64,000 nt of DNA, from contig NZ_JAMYXM010000001.1 in the NCBI RefSeq assembly GCF_024158145.1, positions 868,001-932,000 of the forward strand, given 5' to 3'. Positions 1 to 7,815 of this stretch are shown one piece after another (the first letter of the stretch is position 1; each line of letters begins with the position of its first letter). Below the pieces are notes generated by a model that ran no database searches, had not been told where the DNA came from, and saw only the letters and a program-made list of their open reading frames with translations. This stretch comes from Notoacmeibacter sp. MSK16QG-6 (GTDB lineage: Bacteria > Pseudomonadota > Alphaproteobacteria > Rhizobiales > Rhizobiaceae). A program made the position numbers and the translations under genes.

Positions 1-439
1 GCGCACGGATTACGATATAATCGGTCATCGCCGCAGAGACGCTGGCTTCGGCGGCGATGAACAGCCGGCCCACCCATGCGATCAGGGGGCCGGCGATGGC
101 GATGAGGAGACCGCAGGCAATAGCGATCATCAGGGCGCGAGCAAGAATGGCCTGCTCTTCGACAAAGTCATCCCGACCGCTGGCCTGGGCGATCAGGCCC
201 GTCGTACCCGACCTCAGAAAATTGAAAGTGCCGAAGACGAGGTCGAAAACGATCGCACCTGCCGCGAGACCACCTATAAGAGCAGCATCGCCAAGCTGAC
301 CGACGATAGCCGTATCGACGATACCGATCAGCGGCGTCGTTACAAAGGCCAGCGTCGTCGGTACAGCGATGGCGAAAACCGCGCGATGGGTCAGATGCAT
401 TTGATCTGCGCGAGGCGTTGATCGATCAATTGGTGTCAT
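1..439 (-). CDS. MATE family efflux transporter, N-terminal part (runs off window)
   Basis: Reading the minus strand from an ATG at 439 gives an open frame to the window edge that begins MTPIDRSTPRADQ and then enters hydrophobic segments typical of MATE/DinF-like exporters: AVPTTLAFVTTPLIGIVDTA, then VGQLGDAALIGGLAAG and a third segment with FNFLRSGTTGLIAQA. The pattern of a TPLIGIVDTAIVG-like first helix followed by an FGFLRxGTTGL-like block is what I know from the DinF branch of the family, whose members are sodium- or proton-coupled exporters of about 440 residues with 12 helices. About 146 residues are visible, so two thirds of the gene lie outside. An in-frame stop sits shortly upstream of the chosen ATG; a TTG three codons earlier is the only alternative. 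Substrate cannot be told. Confidence 0.8.
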   Translation of the reverse strand, partial: MTPIDRSTPRADQMHLTHRAVFAIAVPTTLAFVTTPLIGIVDTAIVGQLGDAALIGGLAAGAIVFDLVFGTFNFLRSGTTGLIAQASGRDDFVEEQAILARALMIAIACGLLIAIAGPLIAWVGRLFIAAEASVSAAMTDYIVIRA

Positions 440-577
440 TTCATGCAATCGTGCCGGTCATCCATCACCCCTAAACGAATGGACAAAATGCGCCAAAATA
501 TATGATGTCATTGGGACAGGGTTTATCTTGCCTCGCTCATCGGAGACAACAAACTTCGTTCCGAAGGAGGTATCGCT

Positions 578-601
578 ATGAGATCGTCTTCATTACGATG
601 A
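578..601 (+). CDS. Possible 7-residue leader peptide overlapping the next gene
   Basis: A strong Shine-Dalgarno sequence (GAAGGAGG, 563-570) sits seven bases before an ATG that opens a frame of only seven codons (MRSSSLR). Its TGA overlaps the ATG of the following hypothetical gene in an ATGA arrangement. The next gene has no comparable ribosome binding site of its own, so the mini-ORF may deliver ribosomes by translational coupling. It could equally be chance, with the ribosome binding site serving the ATG at 598 over a long spacing. Confidence 0.3.
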   Translation: MRSSSLR

Positions 602-1152
602 ACATTTCGATCTGGTCGAAATGGGGAACCGCGATGGATAGGCGCGGAAGCAGCGAACAGACGGTCATCGCCTGGCTTGGCACGGCGGCTCTAATCTCCC
701 TCGCCCTGTTATTTATCATGCGCTGGGTTCTTCAGGACGAACGGGAAAAAGACCCGATCGTCGTCATGGGCGGCGGCTTTCTCTTCAACTACAGGATCAG
801 CGAAATCTCCTATGGCGTGACTGCTGGCGTGGCTCGTGCGATTCCTGTCGGTTCGCGACTGTTTGCTTCGTTCGAAGACCCTGCCGGAGGACCGCCTATC
901 GAGACGGATGCAAAGCTGGAAGTGCGCCGCACACGGGTGTTTCTGACCAGCGGTAAGGTGCGCGGCGTCATCAAGGACCGGCCCTATCACGTATCGCTCA
1001 TTTTGAAAGGGCGGAATGGCGATGTGCTCTGGAGTAAGGAACTTGCCTATCGCTCCAGGCTGGACGGAGACATGATAGGCGATGAACCGCTGACCATCGG
1101 TCCCGGCTATACGCCCAATCCTAAACTACAGCCAGGTTCGGCAGGCGGCTAG
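598..1152 (+). CDS. Hypothetical single-pass membrane protein
   Basis: Predicted 184-residue protein that I do not recognise. After a short N-terminus it has one hydrophobic segment (about residues 22-42, TVIAWLGTAALISLALLFIM) followed by a mostly polar region that should be periplasmic. That region contains VVMGGGFLFNYRISEISYGV near residue 55 and alternating beta-like stretches to the end, rich in Gly and Pro at the C-terminus. The ATG at 598 is preferred because of the ATGA overlap with the tiny upstream frame; an internal ATG at 634 (MDRRGSSEQ) is an equally reasonable start that would keep the membrane segment close to the N-terminus. It lies upstream of the histone-deacetylase-like gene on the same strand with a 46-base gap, so co-transcription is possible, but nothing links the functions. 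Confidence 0.65.
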   Translation: MNISIWSKWGTAMDRRGSSEQTVIAWLGTAALISLALLFIMRWVLQDEREKDPIVVMGGGFLFNYRISEISYGVTAGVARAIPVGSRLFASFEDPAGGPPIETDAKLEVRRTRVFLTSGKVRGVIKDRPYHVSLILKGRNGDVLWSKELAYRSRLDGDMIGDEPLTIGPGYTPNPKLQPGSAGG

Positions 1153-1198
1153 TTGCCAGGATTGCCGTTCTCCCACCCTCATCTAACCTATATGTCCA

Positions 1199-2119
1199 AT
1201 GGCGCGGCTCCCGATCGTTCATCATCCCGATTACGATGCCCGGTTCTCGCCGGTTCACCGCTTTCCGATGGGCAAATATACTTTGCTGATGAACGCGTTG
1301 CGCGAGCGCGGCATTGTTGACCGCGCGTCCTTGCATCGACCGGGCCTCGCTCCTTCGAACTGGCTGGGACTGGCGCATGATCGCGGTTATGTGGACCGGG
1401 TTCTGACGCAGCGCGTGCCGCCTGTAATCGAAAGACTGATCGGTTTTGCCGTGGATGAGAGGGTCGCCCGGCGTGCCTCGCTGGCATGTGCGGGGACGGT
1501 GCTGGCCGCACGTCTTGCGCTGGAAGAGGGCCTTGCCTGCAACACGGCCGGTGGCAGCCATCATGCGCGTTTCGAACACGGTGCCGGCTTCTGTGTCTTC
1601 AACGATGTAGCCGTGGCCACCGAAGTGTTACGCGCTGGCGGCGAAGCGCGACGCGTTCTCATTATCGATGCGGACGTTCATCAAGGTGACGGGACGGCGC
1701 GCATCTTCGCCGATCAGCCGGATGTTTTCACCTTCTCGATCCATGGGGCGAAAAACTATCCAAACGCAAAGGAGACGAGTGATCTGGATATCGAACTGGC
1801 GGATGGGACAGGCGACGAAGCCTATCTGGAGCGGCTGGCCGCCGGACTCAATGAGGCACTGACACGGTTCCCCGATACCGATTTCGCTTTCTATCTGGCC
1901 GGTGTCGACCCGCATCGTGAAGACCGGCTCGGCCGGCTCTCGATGACCGATGAAGGGCTGGCCCGCCGTGACGAAATGGTGCTGTCGGCTCTACGCGAGC
2001 GATCCATCCCCACGGCCTGTGTCATCAGCGGCGGCTACAGCCGCGACATGGAGAGCCTCGGCCGCCGCCACGCGATTGTGTTCTGCGTTGCCGAGGCGCT
2101 GATGCAGAAGCTTGGTTAG
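1199..2119 (+). CDS. Histone deacetylase superfamily hydrolase
   Basis: 306-residue member of the arginase/deacetylase fold. The catalytic elements of class II-like bacterial HDACs are visible: the His pair in GGSHHA (about 119-123), the zinc ligands Asp and His in DADVHQGDGTA (about 157-167), the third zinc-binding Asp in AGVDPHREDRLG (about 233) and the transition-state Tyr in SGGYS (about 280). Family members deacetylate acetyl-lysine, polyamines or small N-acetylated metabolites using Zn2+; in bacteria the substrate is rarely known, and acetylpolyamine amidohydrolase or acetoin-utilisation-type functions are alternatives. All active-site residues are present, so it should be an active enzyme. 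The TAG stop overlaps by four bases the stop of the convergent DUF6460 gene. No clear ribosome binding site precedes the ATG. Confidence 0.88.
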   Translation: MARLPIVHHPDYDARFSPVHRFPMGKYTLLMNALRERGIVDRASLHRPGLAPSNWLGLAHDRGYVDRVLTQRVPPVIERLIGFAVDERVARRASLACAGTVLAARLALEEGLACNTAGGSHHARFEHGAGFCVFNDVAVATEVLRAGGEARRVLIIDADVHQGDGTARIFADQPDVFTFSIHGAKNYPNAKETSDLDIELADGTGDEAYLERLAAGLNEALTRFPDTDFAFYLAGVDPHREDRLGRLSMTDEGLARRDEMVLSALRERSIPTACVISGGYSRDMESLGRRHAIVFCVAEALMQKLG

Positions 2120-2388
2120 CCGCCACGCCTATAGGAGAGAAGCCGGCTAATGATGAAGATCGGCACAACGACCACCGCACCGATGATGAAATAGGATGCA
2201 AAACTGGAGAGGGCTTCATAGCCGTTCTGCCAGGACCATTCGATCATGCGGATGAAGCGGTCGATGACCTCCAGTGGCGTGATGCCGAAATAATGCATAA
2301 ACACGCCTACGATGAAGGAGATGATGATGAGCTTGAGCGCCACGCGAAGCGGGGAATCACCGAGAAACCGCTGCACCGAACCGGCCAT
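2116..2388 (-). CDS. DUF6460 small membrane protein
   Basis: 90-residue protein with two clear hydrophobic helices, LKLIIISFIVGVFMHYFGI (about 19-37) and FASYFIIGAVVVVPIFIISR (about 63-82), and a short basic C-terminus (RLLSYRRGG). I recognise it as the small integral membrane protein family DUF6460, common in rhizobia and of unknown function; the segment TPLEVIDRFIRMIEWSWQNG between the helices is typical. It is convergent with the deacetylase-like gene, sharing four bases at the stops, and has the tRNA-Gly gene upstream. Confidence 0.8.
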   Translation of the reverse strand: MAGSVQRFLGDSPLRVALKLIIISFIVGVFMHYFGITPLEVIDRFIRMIEWSWQNGYEALSSFASYFIIGAVVVVPIFIISRLLSYRRGG

Positions 2389-2482
2389 CTTCTAAGCACT
2401 CCGTCTGTCGTTGATCGGATTTAATCTCGTTTCAGCAGATACGAAGTGCGCGCGGCGCAATCAAGGCGGACCGAGTGAGCGA

Positions 2483-2556
2483 TGGAGCGGGTGAAGGGAA
2501 TCGAACCCTCGTCGTTAGCTTGGGAAGCTACTGCTCTACCATTGAGCTACACCCGC
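2483..2556 (-). tRNA. tRNA-Gly (anticodon CCC)
   Basis: On the minus strand the sequence folds as a full cloverleaf: acceptor GCGGGTG/CACCCGC, D arm GCTC-AATGGTA-GAGC, anticodon loop TTCCCAA giving anticodon CCC, T arm GAGGG-TTCGATT-CCCTT, discriminator T and an encoded CCA (2483-2485). The anticodon stem has the G-A mismatch at position 27-43 that I also know from other tRNA-Gly genes. It reads GGG codons. Confidence 0.97.
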
Positions 2557-2605
2557 CCGGCAATGCGTCGATTGACCATCGCGGCAGCCAGACTGTCAAG
2601 CGCCA

Positions 2606-3700
2606 TTACACCCGGAAATGCTTGCTGAGCTTCAGGCCCTGTCCCTGATAATTGCTGGCGAGGTCCTGGCCATAAAGCGCGTCCGGCAAGCCCTTCATAT
2701 GCTCATAGACCAGCCGCCCGACAATCTGGCCGTGTTCGAGGATGAAAGGCACTTCGTGGCTTCGCACTTCAAGGACGGCGCGCGCGCCCGTGCCTCCCGC
2801 GTGCGAATGACCGAAGCCCGGATCGAAGAACCCGGCATAATGGACGCGGAACTCGCCGACCAGCGGATCGAAAGGCGTCATCTCGGCGGCGTGATGCGGC
2901 GGCACATGCACGGCCTCGCGGCTGACAAGTATGTAGAACTCATCGGGATCGAGCACGAGTTCGCCGAAGCGGTTTTTCGGCAATGGCTCCCAGTAGTCGA
3001 CCCGCTCATAGGCGTTCGGCTTGTCCACATCGACGAGTCCGGTGTGATGTTTGGCCCGATAGCCTATCGGAGCATCCGTCTCGCCGCGCAGATCGACCGA
3101 CAGCCCGATGCCGCCGTCTGAAATGTTCGGCCTGTCCGCTGCGACGAGGGTTTCGGCGTCATGAAGCGCCTGTAACTCGGTCTCCGACAAAATCGCCTGA
3201 CCCGTTCGAAACCGAATCTGCGACAGGCGCGAGCCGGTGCGCACGACGATGGGAAAGGTGCGCGGTGAAACCTCCATCCAGAGCGGGCCGCGATAGCCGG
3301 CCGGAATCTTGTCGAACTCCGGGCCGCGATTGACCATGACACGGGTGAAAATATCGAGCCGACCCGTCGAGCTCTTCGGATTTGCCGAAGCGGAGATGTC
3401 ATCCGGCAAAGCGAGGCTTTCCAGAAGCGGCACAATATAAACGCAGCCGGTTTCGAGCACCGCACCCTTGGTCAGATCGATCTCGTGCAGAACCAGCCGA
3501 TGCAGCTTGTCCTCAACCGTCGCTTCCGGTCCCGGCAGAAAGGACGCGCGGACGCGATAGGCCGTCTTGCCGAGGCGCAGGTCGAGACTGGCCGGCTGAA
3601 GCTGGCGCTCGGCCATATCCTCCGTCAGCTTCAGCGCCCCGCTTTCGATCAGCGCGAAAATATCACGGTCAGGCAGAATGCCTGTCTTTCGATCCGCCAT
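2606..3700 (-). CDS. dcd: 2'-deoxycytidine 5'-triphosphate deaminase (long, two-domain form)
   Basis: 364-residue protein of the alphaproteobacterial long dCTP deaminase type, roughly twice the length of the enterobacterial Dcd. It converts dCTP to dUTP for thymidylate synthesis. The N-terminal half begins MADRKTGILPDRDIFALIESG and carries QPASLDLRLG (about 33-42) and the segment SASANPKSSTGRLDIFTRV (about 103-121), which corresponds to the conserved SSxGRxG region of Dcd/dUTPase trimers; the C-terminal half repeats the double-stranded beta-helix with LDPDEFYILVSREAVHVPP. The ATG at 3700 is chosen because the family starts at MADR-like sequence and an AAGGGGAAG ribosome binding site lies upstream; 37 further upstream codons are open but lack family similarity. 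Divergent from the 5'-nucleotidase gene, an apt neighbour for nucleotide metabolism. Confidence 0.9.
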   Translation of the reverse strand: MADRKTGILPDRDIFALIESGALKLTEDMAERQLQPASLDLRLGKTAYRVRASFLPGPEATVEDKLHRLVLHEIDLTKGAVLETGCVYIVPLLESLALPDDISASANPKSSTGRLDIFTRVMVNRGPEFDKIPAGYRGPLWMEVSPRTFPIVVRTGSRLSQIRFRTGQAILSETELQALHDAETLVAADRPNISDGGIGLSVDLRGETDAPIGYRAKHHTGLVDVDKPNAYERVDYWEPLPKNRFGELVLDPDEFYILVSREAVHVPPHHAAEMTPFDPLVGEFRVHYAGFFDPGFGHSHAGGTGARAVLEVRSHEVPFILEHGQIVGRLVYEHMKGLPDALYGQDLASNYQGQGLKLSKHFRV

Positions 3701-3836
3701 GGACGTCGCTTCCCCTTGTCTGCTTCTTCCATGCCTCCCCAGCGTCACGGTGACAAGCATGCAATGATGCTTGTCCAAGGCGTTCGAATGTGCTGCGCTG
3801 ATCCGGCACACTCATCCCCCAGTCGTGGAGTCCCCA

Positions 3837-5354
3837 ATGTCTCTTCTCTGCCTCACCCGCCGCGCCCTTCTCGGCATGGCTGTCGCGACCATTCTTCCCG
3901 GTGGGATCGCGCTCGCCGAAACGACAAACGTCACCTTCGTTCTGGTCAACGATAGTGACAAGATGGCCGCCGATGACGATGGCCGCGGCGGATTTGCCAA
4001 AATGGCCAGCGTGTTCAAGGCCGAACGGGAGGCCAATCCGAACACGGTGGTCGTACATGCCGGCGATATGATCTCGCCATCCCTGCTATCGGGCTTCGAC
4101 AAGGGCGAACACATCATCACTCTGGCCAATATGGCCGGCTTCGATGTCGGCGCGCCAGGCAATCACGAATATGATTTCGGCCCTGAAAATGCGATGACGC
4201 AGCTTTCAAGCGCCGAGTTCCCGTTCCTTGCCGCCAACATCGAAAATGCTGACGGCTCGCCCTTCGAAGAATTCGAACCGACGATGATGAAAGAATTCGG
4301 TGACGTGAAGGTCGGGTTCATCGGTCTGGCCGAACTGACCACTGCGGAATTGTCCAGCCCGGGCGACGCGATCAAGTTTACCGATCCCGTCGCCGCGGCT
4401 GCCGAGCAGTCAGAGACACTACGATCTGAAGGCGCCGATTTTATCGTCGCCATCAGTCACAATAGCCTTCCGCTCAACGAACAGATGGTCCGGGAGGGAA
4501 CGGTCGATCTGGTGCTTTCCGGCCATAATCATGTGGTCTGGACCTATTACAACGGACGCTCCGCCGGGCTGGAGTCAGGCCATGATGCGATGTGGATCGG
4601 TTCGGTCGACGTCACATTCGACGTGACGGAAGAAGAGGGCAAGCGAGAGGTGGAATGGTCGCCGAATTTCCGGTTCACCGACACCAAGGATGTCGAGCCG
4701 GACGCCGAGGTTGCGGCGAAGGTCGCCGAATATGAGGCGACCCTCGACAAGGAACTCGATATCGATGTCGGCACAACGTCCATCGAACTCGACAGCCGCC
4801 GCGCTTCCGTTCGCGGGCAGGAAACCGCGATTGGCAGCCTCATCGCCGATGCGATGAAGAAGGCTGTCAACGCCGATATCGCCATCACCAATGGCGGCGG
4901 CATTCGCGGCGACAAGACCTATCCGGCAGGCACCAAGCTGACACGGCGCGATGTGCTGACGGAACTGCCCTTTGGCAACCGCAACGTGCTTCTGGAAATG
5001 AGCGGCGCGCAGGTCAAGGAAGCGCTTGAGAACGGCGTCAGCCAGATCGAGGAAGGCGCCGGACGCTTTCCCCAGGTGGCTGGCCTTTCCTTTAGCGTCG
5101 ACAAGGCCGCCGAGCCCGGCGCGCGCGTTTCCGACGTCATGGTCAACGGCCAGCCGCTCGATGAGAGCGCCACCTACAAGGTCGCGACGAACGACTATAT
5201 GGCCGGCGGCGGCGACGGCTATGTCGTCATGAAGGATGGCAAGATGCTGATCGACTCGATCAGCGCCAAGCTGATGGCCAACGACGTCATGGTCTATATC
5301 CGCGATATGGGCGAAGTGACGGCGCCGGACAGCGCGCGTATTACGATCAAATGA
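3837..5354 (+). CDS. Secreted bifunctional metallophosphatase/5'-nucleotidase
   Basis: 505-residue UshA/5'-nucleotidase family protein that hydrolyses nucleotides (and in some members UDP-sugars) in the periplasm. An N-terminal signal with a twin-arginine-like motif (TRRALLGMA, followed by a hydrophobic stretch ending ALAE) precedes the mature enzyme. Calcineurin-like metal ligands are seen at VNDSD (about 36), HAGDM (about 74-78), GNHEYDFG (about 108) and SGHNHVVW (about 228). The C-terminal 5'-nucleotidase domain has the phosphate/nucleotide-contacting NGGGIRGD (about 352) and ends with NDYMAGGGDGY. The first metal motif reads VNDSDK rather than the usual TNDxHG, a variation I associate with rhizobial members. 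The start is the ATG directly before the signal peptide; an upstream in-frame ATG would add 22 non-signal residues. Confidence 0.9.
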   Translation: MSLLCLTRRALLGMAVATILPGGIALAETTNVTFVLVNDSDKMAADDDGRGGFAKMASVFKAEREANPNTVVVHAGDMISPSLLSGFDKGEHIITLANMAGFDVGAPGNHEYDFGPENAMTQLSSAEFPFLAANIENADGSPFEEFEPTMMKEFGDVKVGFIGLAELTTAELSSPGDAIKFTDPVAAAAEQSETLRSEGADFIVAISHNSLPLNEQMVREGTVDLVLSGHNHVVWTYYNGRSAGLESGHDAMWIGSVDVTFDVTEEEGKREVEWSPNFRFTDTKDVEPDAEVAAKVAEYEATLDKELDIDVGTTSIELDSRRASVRGQETAIGSLIADAMKKAVNADIAITNGGGIRGDKTYPAGTKLTRRDVLTELPFGNRNVLLEMSGAQVKEALENGVSQIEEGAGRFPQVAGLSFSVDKAAEPGARVSDVMVNGQPLDESATYKVATNDYMAGGGDGYVVMKDGKMLIDSISAKLMANDVMVYIRDMGEVTAPDSARITIK

Positions 5355-5400
5355 GGCGATGGTCCTTGCGCCCCGCGTCGTTGGGGCGTAAGGACCTGCC

Positions 5401-5460
5401 GTCTGTGGTGATTTGGCCGGCCGGCTTGCAGCCACGTTAAAGAAGTCGCTAAAAAGGGCC
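5401..5460 (+). promoter_or_regulatory. SAM-II riboswitch (metA motif)
   Basis: The stretch GGTGATTTGGCCG followed by GGCTTGCAGCCACGTTAA and then GTCGCTAAAAAGG matches the conserved SAM-II aptamer of alphaproteobacteria nearly base for base: the P1 region, the TTGCAGCCACGTTAAA core and the AAGTCGCTAAAAAGG pseudoknot segment. It binds S-adenosylmethionine and lowers expression of methionine synthesis genes, here metZ 60-120 bases downstream. Confidence 0.95.
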
Positions 5461-5470
5461 GCTTGAACGG

Positions 5471-5505
5471 ACCGGTTGCGACTCATCGCGGCCGGTTTTT
5501 GTTTG
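5471..5505 (+). terminator. Terminator hairpin between SAM-II aptamer and metZ
   Basis: ACCGGTTGCGA (5471-5481) pairs along its full 11 bases with TCGCGGCCGGT (5486-5496), including two G-T pairs, around a CTCA loop, and TTTTTGTTT follows directly. The structure lies after the aptamer and before the metZ start, the position expected of an attenuator. Confidence 0.75.
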
Positions 5506-5522
5506 GACGGTGAGAGCCTGGC

Positions 5523-6713
5523 ATGGTGGATTTTTCGAAGCTTCATCCCGAAACGCAGCTCGTACAGGGTGGGATCAACCGTAGCCCCTATGGCGAGACC
5601 TCGGAATCGCTCTTTTTGACGCAAGGTTTCGTCTATGAGACGGCCGAAGCCGCCGAAGCGCGGTTCAAGGGCGAAGAGCCCGGCTTCATTTATTCTCGTT
5701 ACGCCAATCCGACCGTCGATATGTTCGAAAAACGGATGTGCCTGCTGGAAGGTGCAGAGGACGCGCGCGCCACGGCATCCGGCATGGCGGCTGTTTCCTC
5801 GGCGCTTTTGTGTCAGCTTCAGGCGGGCGATCATATTGTCGCAGCCAAACAGCTGTTCGGCTCCTGCCGATGGGTGGTCGAGACGCTAGCGCCGAAATAC
5901 GGCATTGAAACCACGCTGATCGACGGCACGAAAACCGAGCAGTGGGAAGCTGCCTGCAAGGCCAACACGAAAGTCTTTTTCTTCGAAAGCCCGACCAATC
6001 CGATGCTGGCGCTGATCGACATCGCCGCCGTCGCGAAGCTTGCCAAATCCAAAGGCGTAACCACCGTCATCGACAATGTGTTCGCCACGCCGGTCCTGCA
6101 AAAACCTCTGGAACTCGGCATCGACGTCGTCTGCTACTCGGCCACCAAGCACATAGACGGCCAGGGCCGCTGCCTCGGTGGCGTCGTGCTGTCGTCGAAG
6201 GAATGGATCGACGAAAATCTGCACGACTACTTCCGCCATACAGGCCCGTCCATGAGCCCGTTCAACGCCTGGACGCTGCTGAAAGGCCTCGAAACGCTAT
6301 CGCTTCGGGTCGAAAAGCAGACCGACAATGCGGGCAAGGTGGCTGACTGGCTGGCCGAACAGACCGCCATCGGCAAGGTGCTCTACCCCGGACGTGACGA
6401 CCATCCGCAGGCGGAACTCGCCAGACAGCAGATGAAGGGCGGCTCGACCATGATCTGCTTCGAAATGAAAGGCGGCAAGGCAGCGGCTTTCGCCTTCGAG
6501 AACGCGCTGGAAATCATCCGTATCTCGAACAATCTGGGTGACGCGAAGAGCCTTGTGACACATCCGGCCACCACGACGCACAAGAACCTCAGCGAGGAAG
6601 CGCGGCTGGAACAGGGCATTTTGCCAGGATCTGTCAGGCTTTCCGTCGGACTGGAGCATTCGGACGATCTGATCGCCGATCTGGCCCAGGCGCTGGAAAA
6701 GGCCGGAGCCTAA
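5523..6713 (+). CDS. metZ: O-succinylhomoserine sulfhydrylase
   Basis: 396-residue PLP enzyme of the Cys/Met metabolism (cystathionine gamma-synthase) family. It makes homocysteine directly from an O-acylhomoserine (succinyl in the alphaproteobacterial MetZ branch) and sulfide. Visible family marks: YSRYANPTV near residue 59, the glycine-rich ASGMAAVSSALL near 86, the substrate/PLP Asp in TVIDNVFATP (about 183) and the Schiff-base Lys in SATKHIDGQGR (K about 209). Preceded by a SAM-II riboswitch and a terminator hairpin, which fits end-product control by S-adenosylmethionine and supports the methionine rather than cysteine role. Ends four bases into the convergent phosphatidyltransferase gene. 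Confidence 0.93.
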   Translation: MVDFSKLHPETQLVQGGINRSPYGETSESLFLTQGFVYETAEAAEARFKGEEPGFIYSRYANPTVDMFEKRMCLLEGAEDARATASGMAAVSSALLCQLQAGDHIVAAKQLFGSCRWVVETLAPKYGIETTLIDGTKTEQWEAACKANTKVFFFESPTNPMLALIDIAAVAKLAKSKGVTTVIDNVFATPVLQKPLELGIDVVCYSATKHIDGQGRCLGGVVLSSKEWIDENLHDYFRHTGPSMSPFNAWTLLKGLETLSLRVEKQTDNAGKVADWLAEQTAIGKVLYPGRDDHPQAELARQQMKGGSTMICFEMKGGKAAAFAFENALEIIRISNNLGDAKSLVTHPATTTHKNLSEEARLEQGILPGSVRLSVGLEHSDDLIADLAQALEKAGA

Positions 6714-7315
6714 CGGAGCGTCCGCCGCGCCAGCAGAATACGGCTGAGCGTCGTGTAGGCGGTGATACCGGCAAAGAGCGCCGCAAGGATTGGGAACCAG
6801 GACGGAAAAAGGCAGGCGAGGACAAAGACGATCAAGGTCTCGCCTGCCTCAGCCAGCCCCGTAGTGAAGAACAGAGATTTTTCACCGCGAGCATTGCTCT
6901 GCTCGCCGCGCTTCTCGGCCATTACCGCAAAAGCGAGGAAGCTGCCGCCATTGACGTAGAATGCCAGCAGTAAAACGCCGCCTGCTACGCCGTTCTGTAC
7001 CGGATCGAGCAGGATGAAAGAGAGTGGCACAAGACCGTAAAAGGCAAAATCCAGCACAATATCCAGAAAGCCGCCAAAATCGCTTGGTTGGGTCCGTTGC
7101 GCGATGGCGCCATCCAGACCGTCTCCGAGGCGCGACAGCAGCAGCAGCGGAATGGCAAGCCAGCTATGATCCGTGGCGATGAATGCTGCGCCGATCAGCC
7201 CGATCGCGAAAGCGATCAAAGTCATGCCATTGGCCGAGATACCGGCCGCAACGGCGCGATCGGCCAGTCCATCGATCAGCGGCGAGAGTTTTCGCCGGCC
7301 CCAGCCATCGATCAT
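6710..7315 (-). CDS. CDP-alcohol phosphatidyltransferase family protein
   Basis: 201-residue integral membrane enzyme. The family transfers a phosphatidyl group from a CDP-alcohol to a second alcohol in phospholipid synthesis. The signature DGxxAR-x7-G-x3-D-x3-D is recognisable in SRLGDGLDGAIAQ (about 65-77) through GGFLDIVLD (about 84-92), with the four Asp residues in place, but the motif Arg is Gln in this protein (DGAIAQ followed by R). Several hydrophobic helices follow (GLVPLSFILL, GGVLLLAFYV, AGETLIVFVLACLFP). The start is the ATG before IDGWGRRKLSPLID, consistent with other family N-termini. Divergent from apaG with a 63-base intergenic gap. Which lipid it makes cannot be told; it is not an obvious PgsA or PssA. 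Confidence 0.82.
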   Translation of the reverse strand: MIDGWGRRKLSPLIDGLADRAVAAGISANGMTLIAFAIGLIGAAFIATDHSWLAIPLLLLSRLGDGLDGAIAQRTQPSDFGGFLDIVLDFAFYGLVPLSFILLDPVQNGVAGGVLLLAFYVNGGSFLAFAVMAEKRGEQSNARGEKSLFFTTGLAEAGETLIVFVLACLFPSWFPILAALFAGITAYTTLSRILLARRTLR

Positions 7316-7378
7316 GTCACCCCCGTTTGACGGCACCGCTGCCGAACCCAATATGCTGTCATCAAGGAGATCGCCAAT

Positions 7379-7771
7379 ATGTACCGCGCCGTTACAGAGG
7401 ATATCGTCGTTGAGGTGCAACCCTTTTTCCTGCCGGACCATTCCGAACCGCAGGACAATCACTTCGTCTGGGCCTATCGCGTCACCATCGCCAACGGATC
7501 GGATCGGGCCGTGCAACTGCGCCGACGCTACTGGAAGATAACCGATGGCGCCGGCCGGGTCGAAGAGGTCGAAGGCGCCGGGGTTGTCGGCGAGGAACCG
7601 CGTCTCATGCCGGGCGAGAGCTACACCTATACATCTGGCTGCCCGCTGACAGTGCCTTCAGGGGTGATGCAGGGGCACTATACCATGCAGCTCGATACGG
7701 GCGAACGATTCCAGATCGCCATTCCGGCGTTCTCGCTCGATCTGCCCGACGATGAGCGAACGCTCAACTAG
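7379..7771 (+). CDS. apaG: ApaG domain protein
   Basis: 130-residue ApaG protein, an immunoglobulin-like (FN3-type) fold. The standard family blocks are present: YRAVTEDIVVEVQPFFLPDHS near the N-terminus, WAYRVTIANGSDRAVQLRRR (about 31-50), the GxGVVGExPxLxPGExYxYTSGCPL block (about 66-91) and MQGHYTMQ (about 100). ApaG has been linked to Co2+/Mg2+ efflux in Salmonella (CorD) and its domain occurs in F-box proteins; its molecular role is unresolved, so the product name is descriptive. Confidence 0.93.
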   Translation: MYRAVTEDIVVEVQPFFLPDHSEPQDNHFVWAYRVTIANGSDRAVQLRRRYWKITDGAGRVEEVEGAGVVGEEPRLMPGESYTYTSGCPLTVPSGVMQGHYTMQLDTGERFQIAIPAFSLDLPDDERTLN

Positions 7772-7774
7772 AGC

Positions 7775-7815
7775 GGCGTGACCATGCATTTCTCGCCTTC
7801 TGAAGACGTCACGCC
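7775..7815. repeat. 8-bp inverted repeat between convergent apaG and acdS
   Basis: GGCGTGAC (7775-7782) and GTCACGCC (7808-7815) are perfect complements 25 bases apart in the 44-base gap between two convergent stop codons. There is no T run on either side, so as a terminator it would be weak; it may instead be a member of a dispersed intergenic palindrome family. Confidence 0.45.

Noticed and set aside
4575-5834. Long minus-strand open frame (about 419 codons) opposite the 5'-nucleotidase and metZ genes
   Set aside because: It spans the complement of two well-supported genes plus the riboswitch, has no recognisable family motif and a composition rich in Arg, Ala and His expected of an antisense frame in GC-rich DNA.
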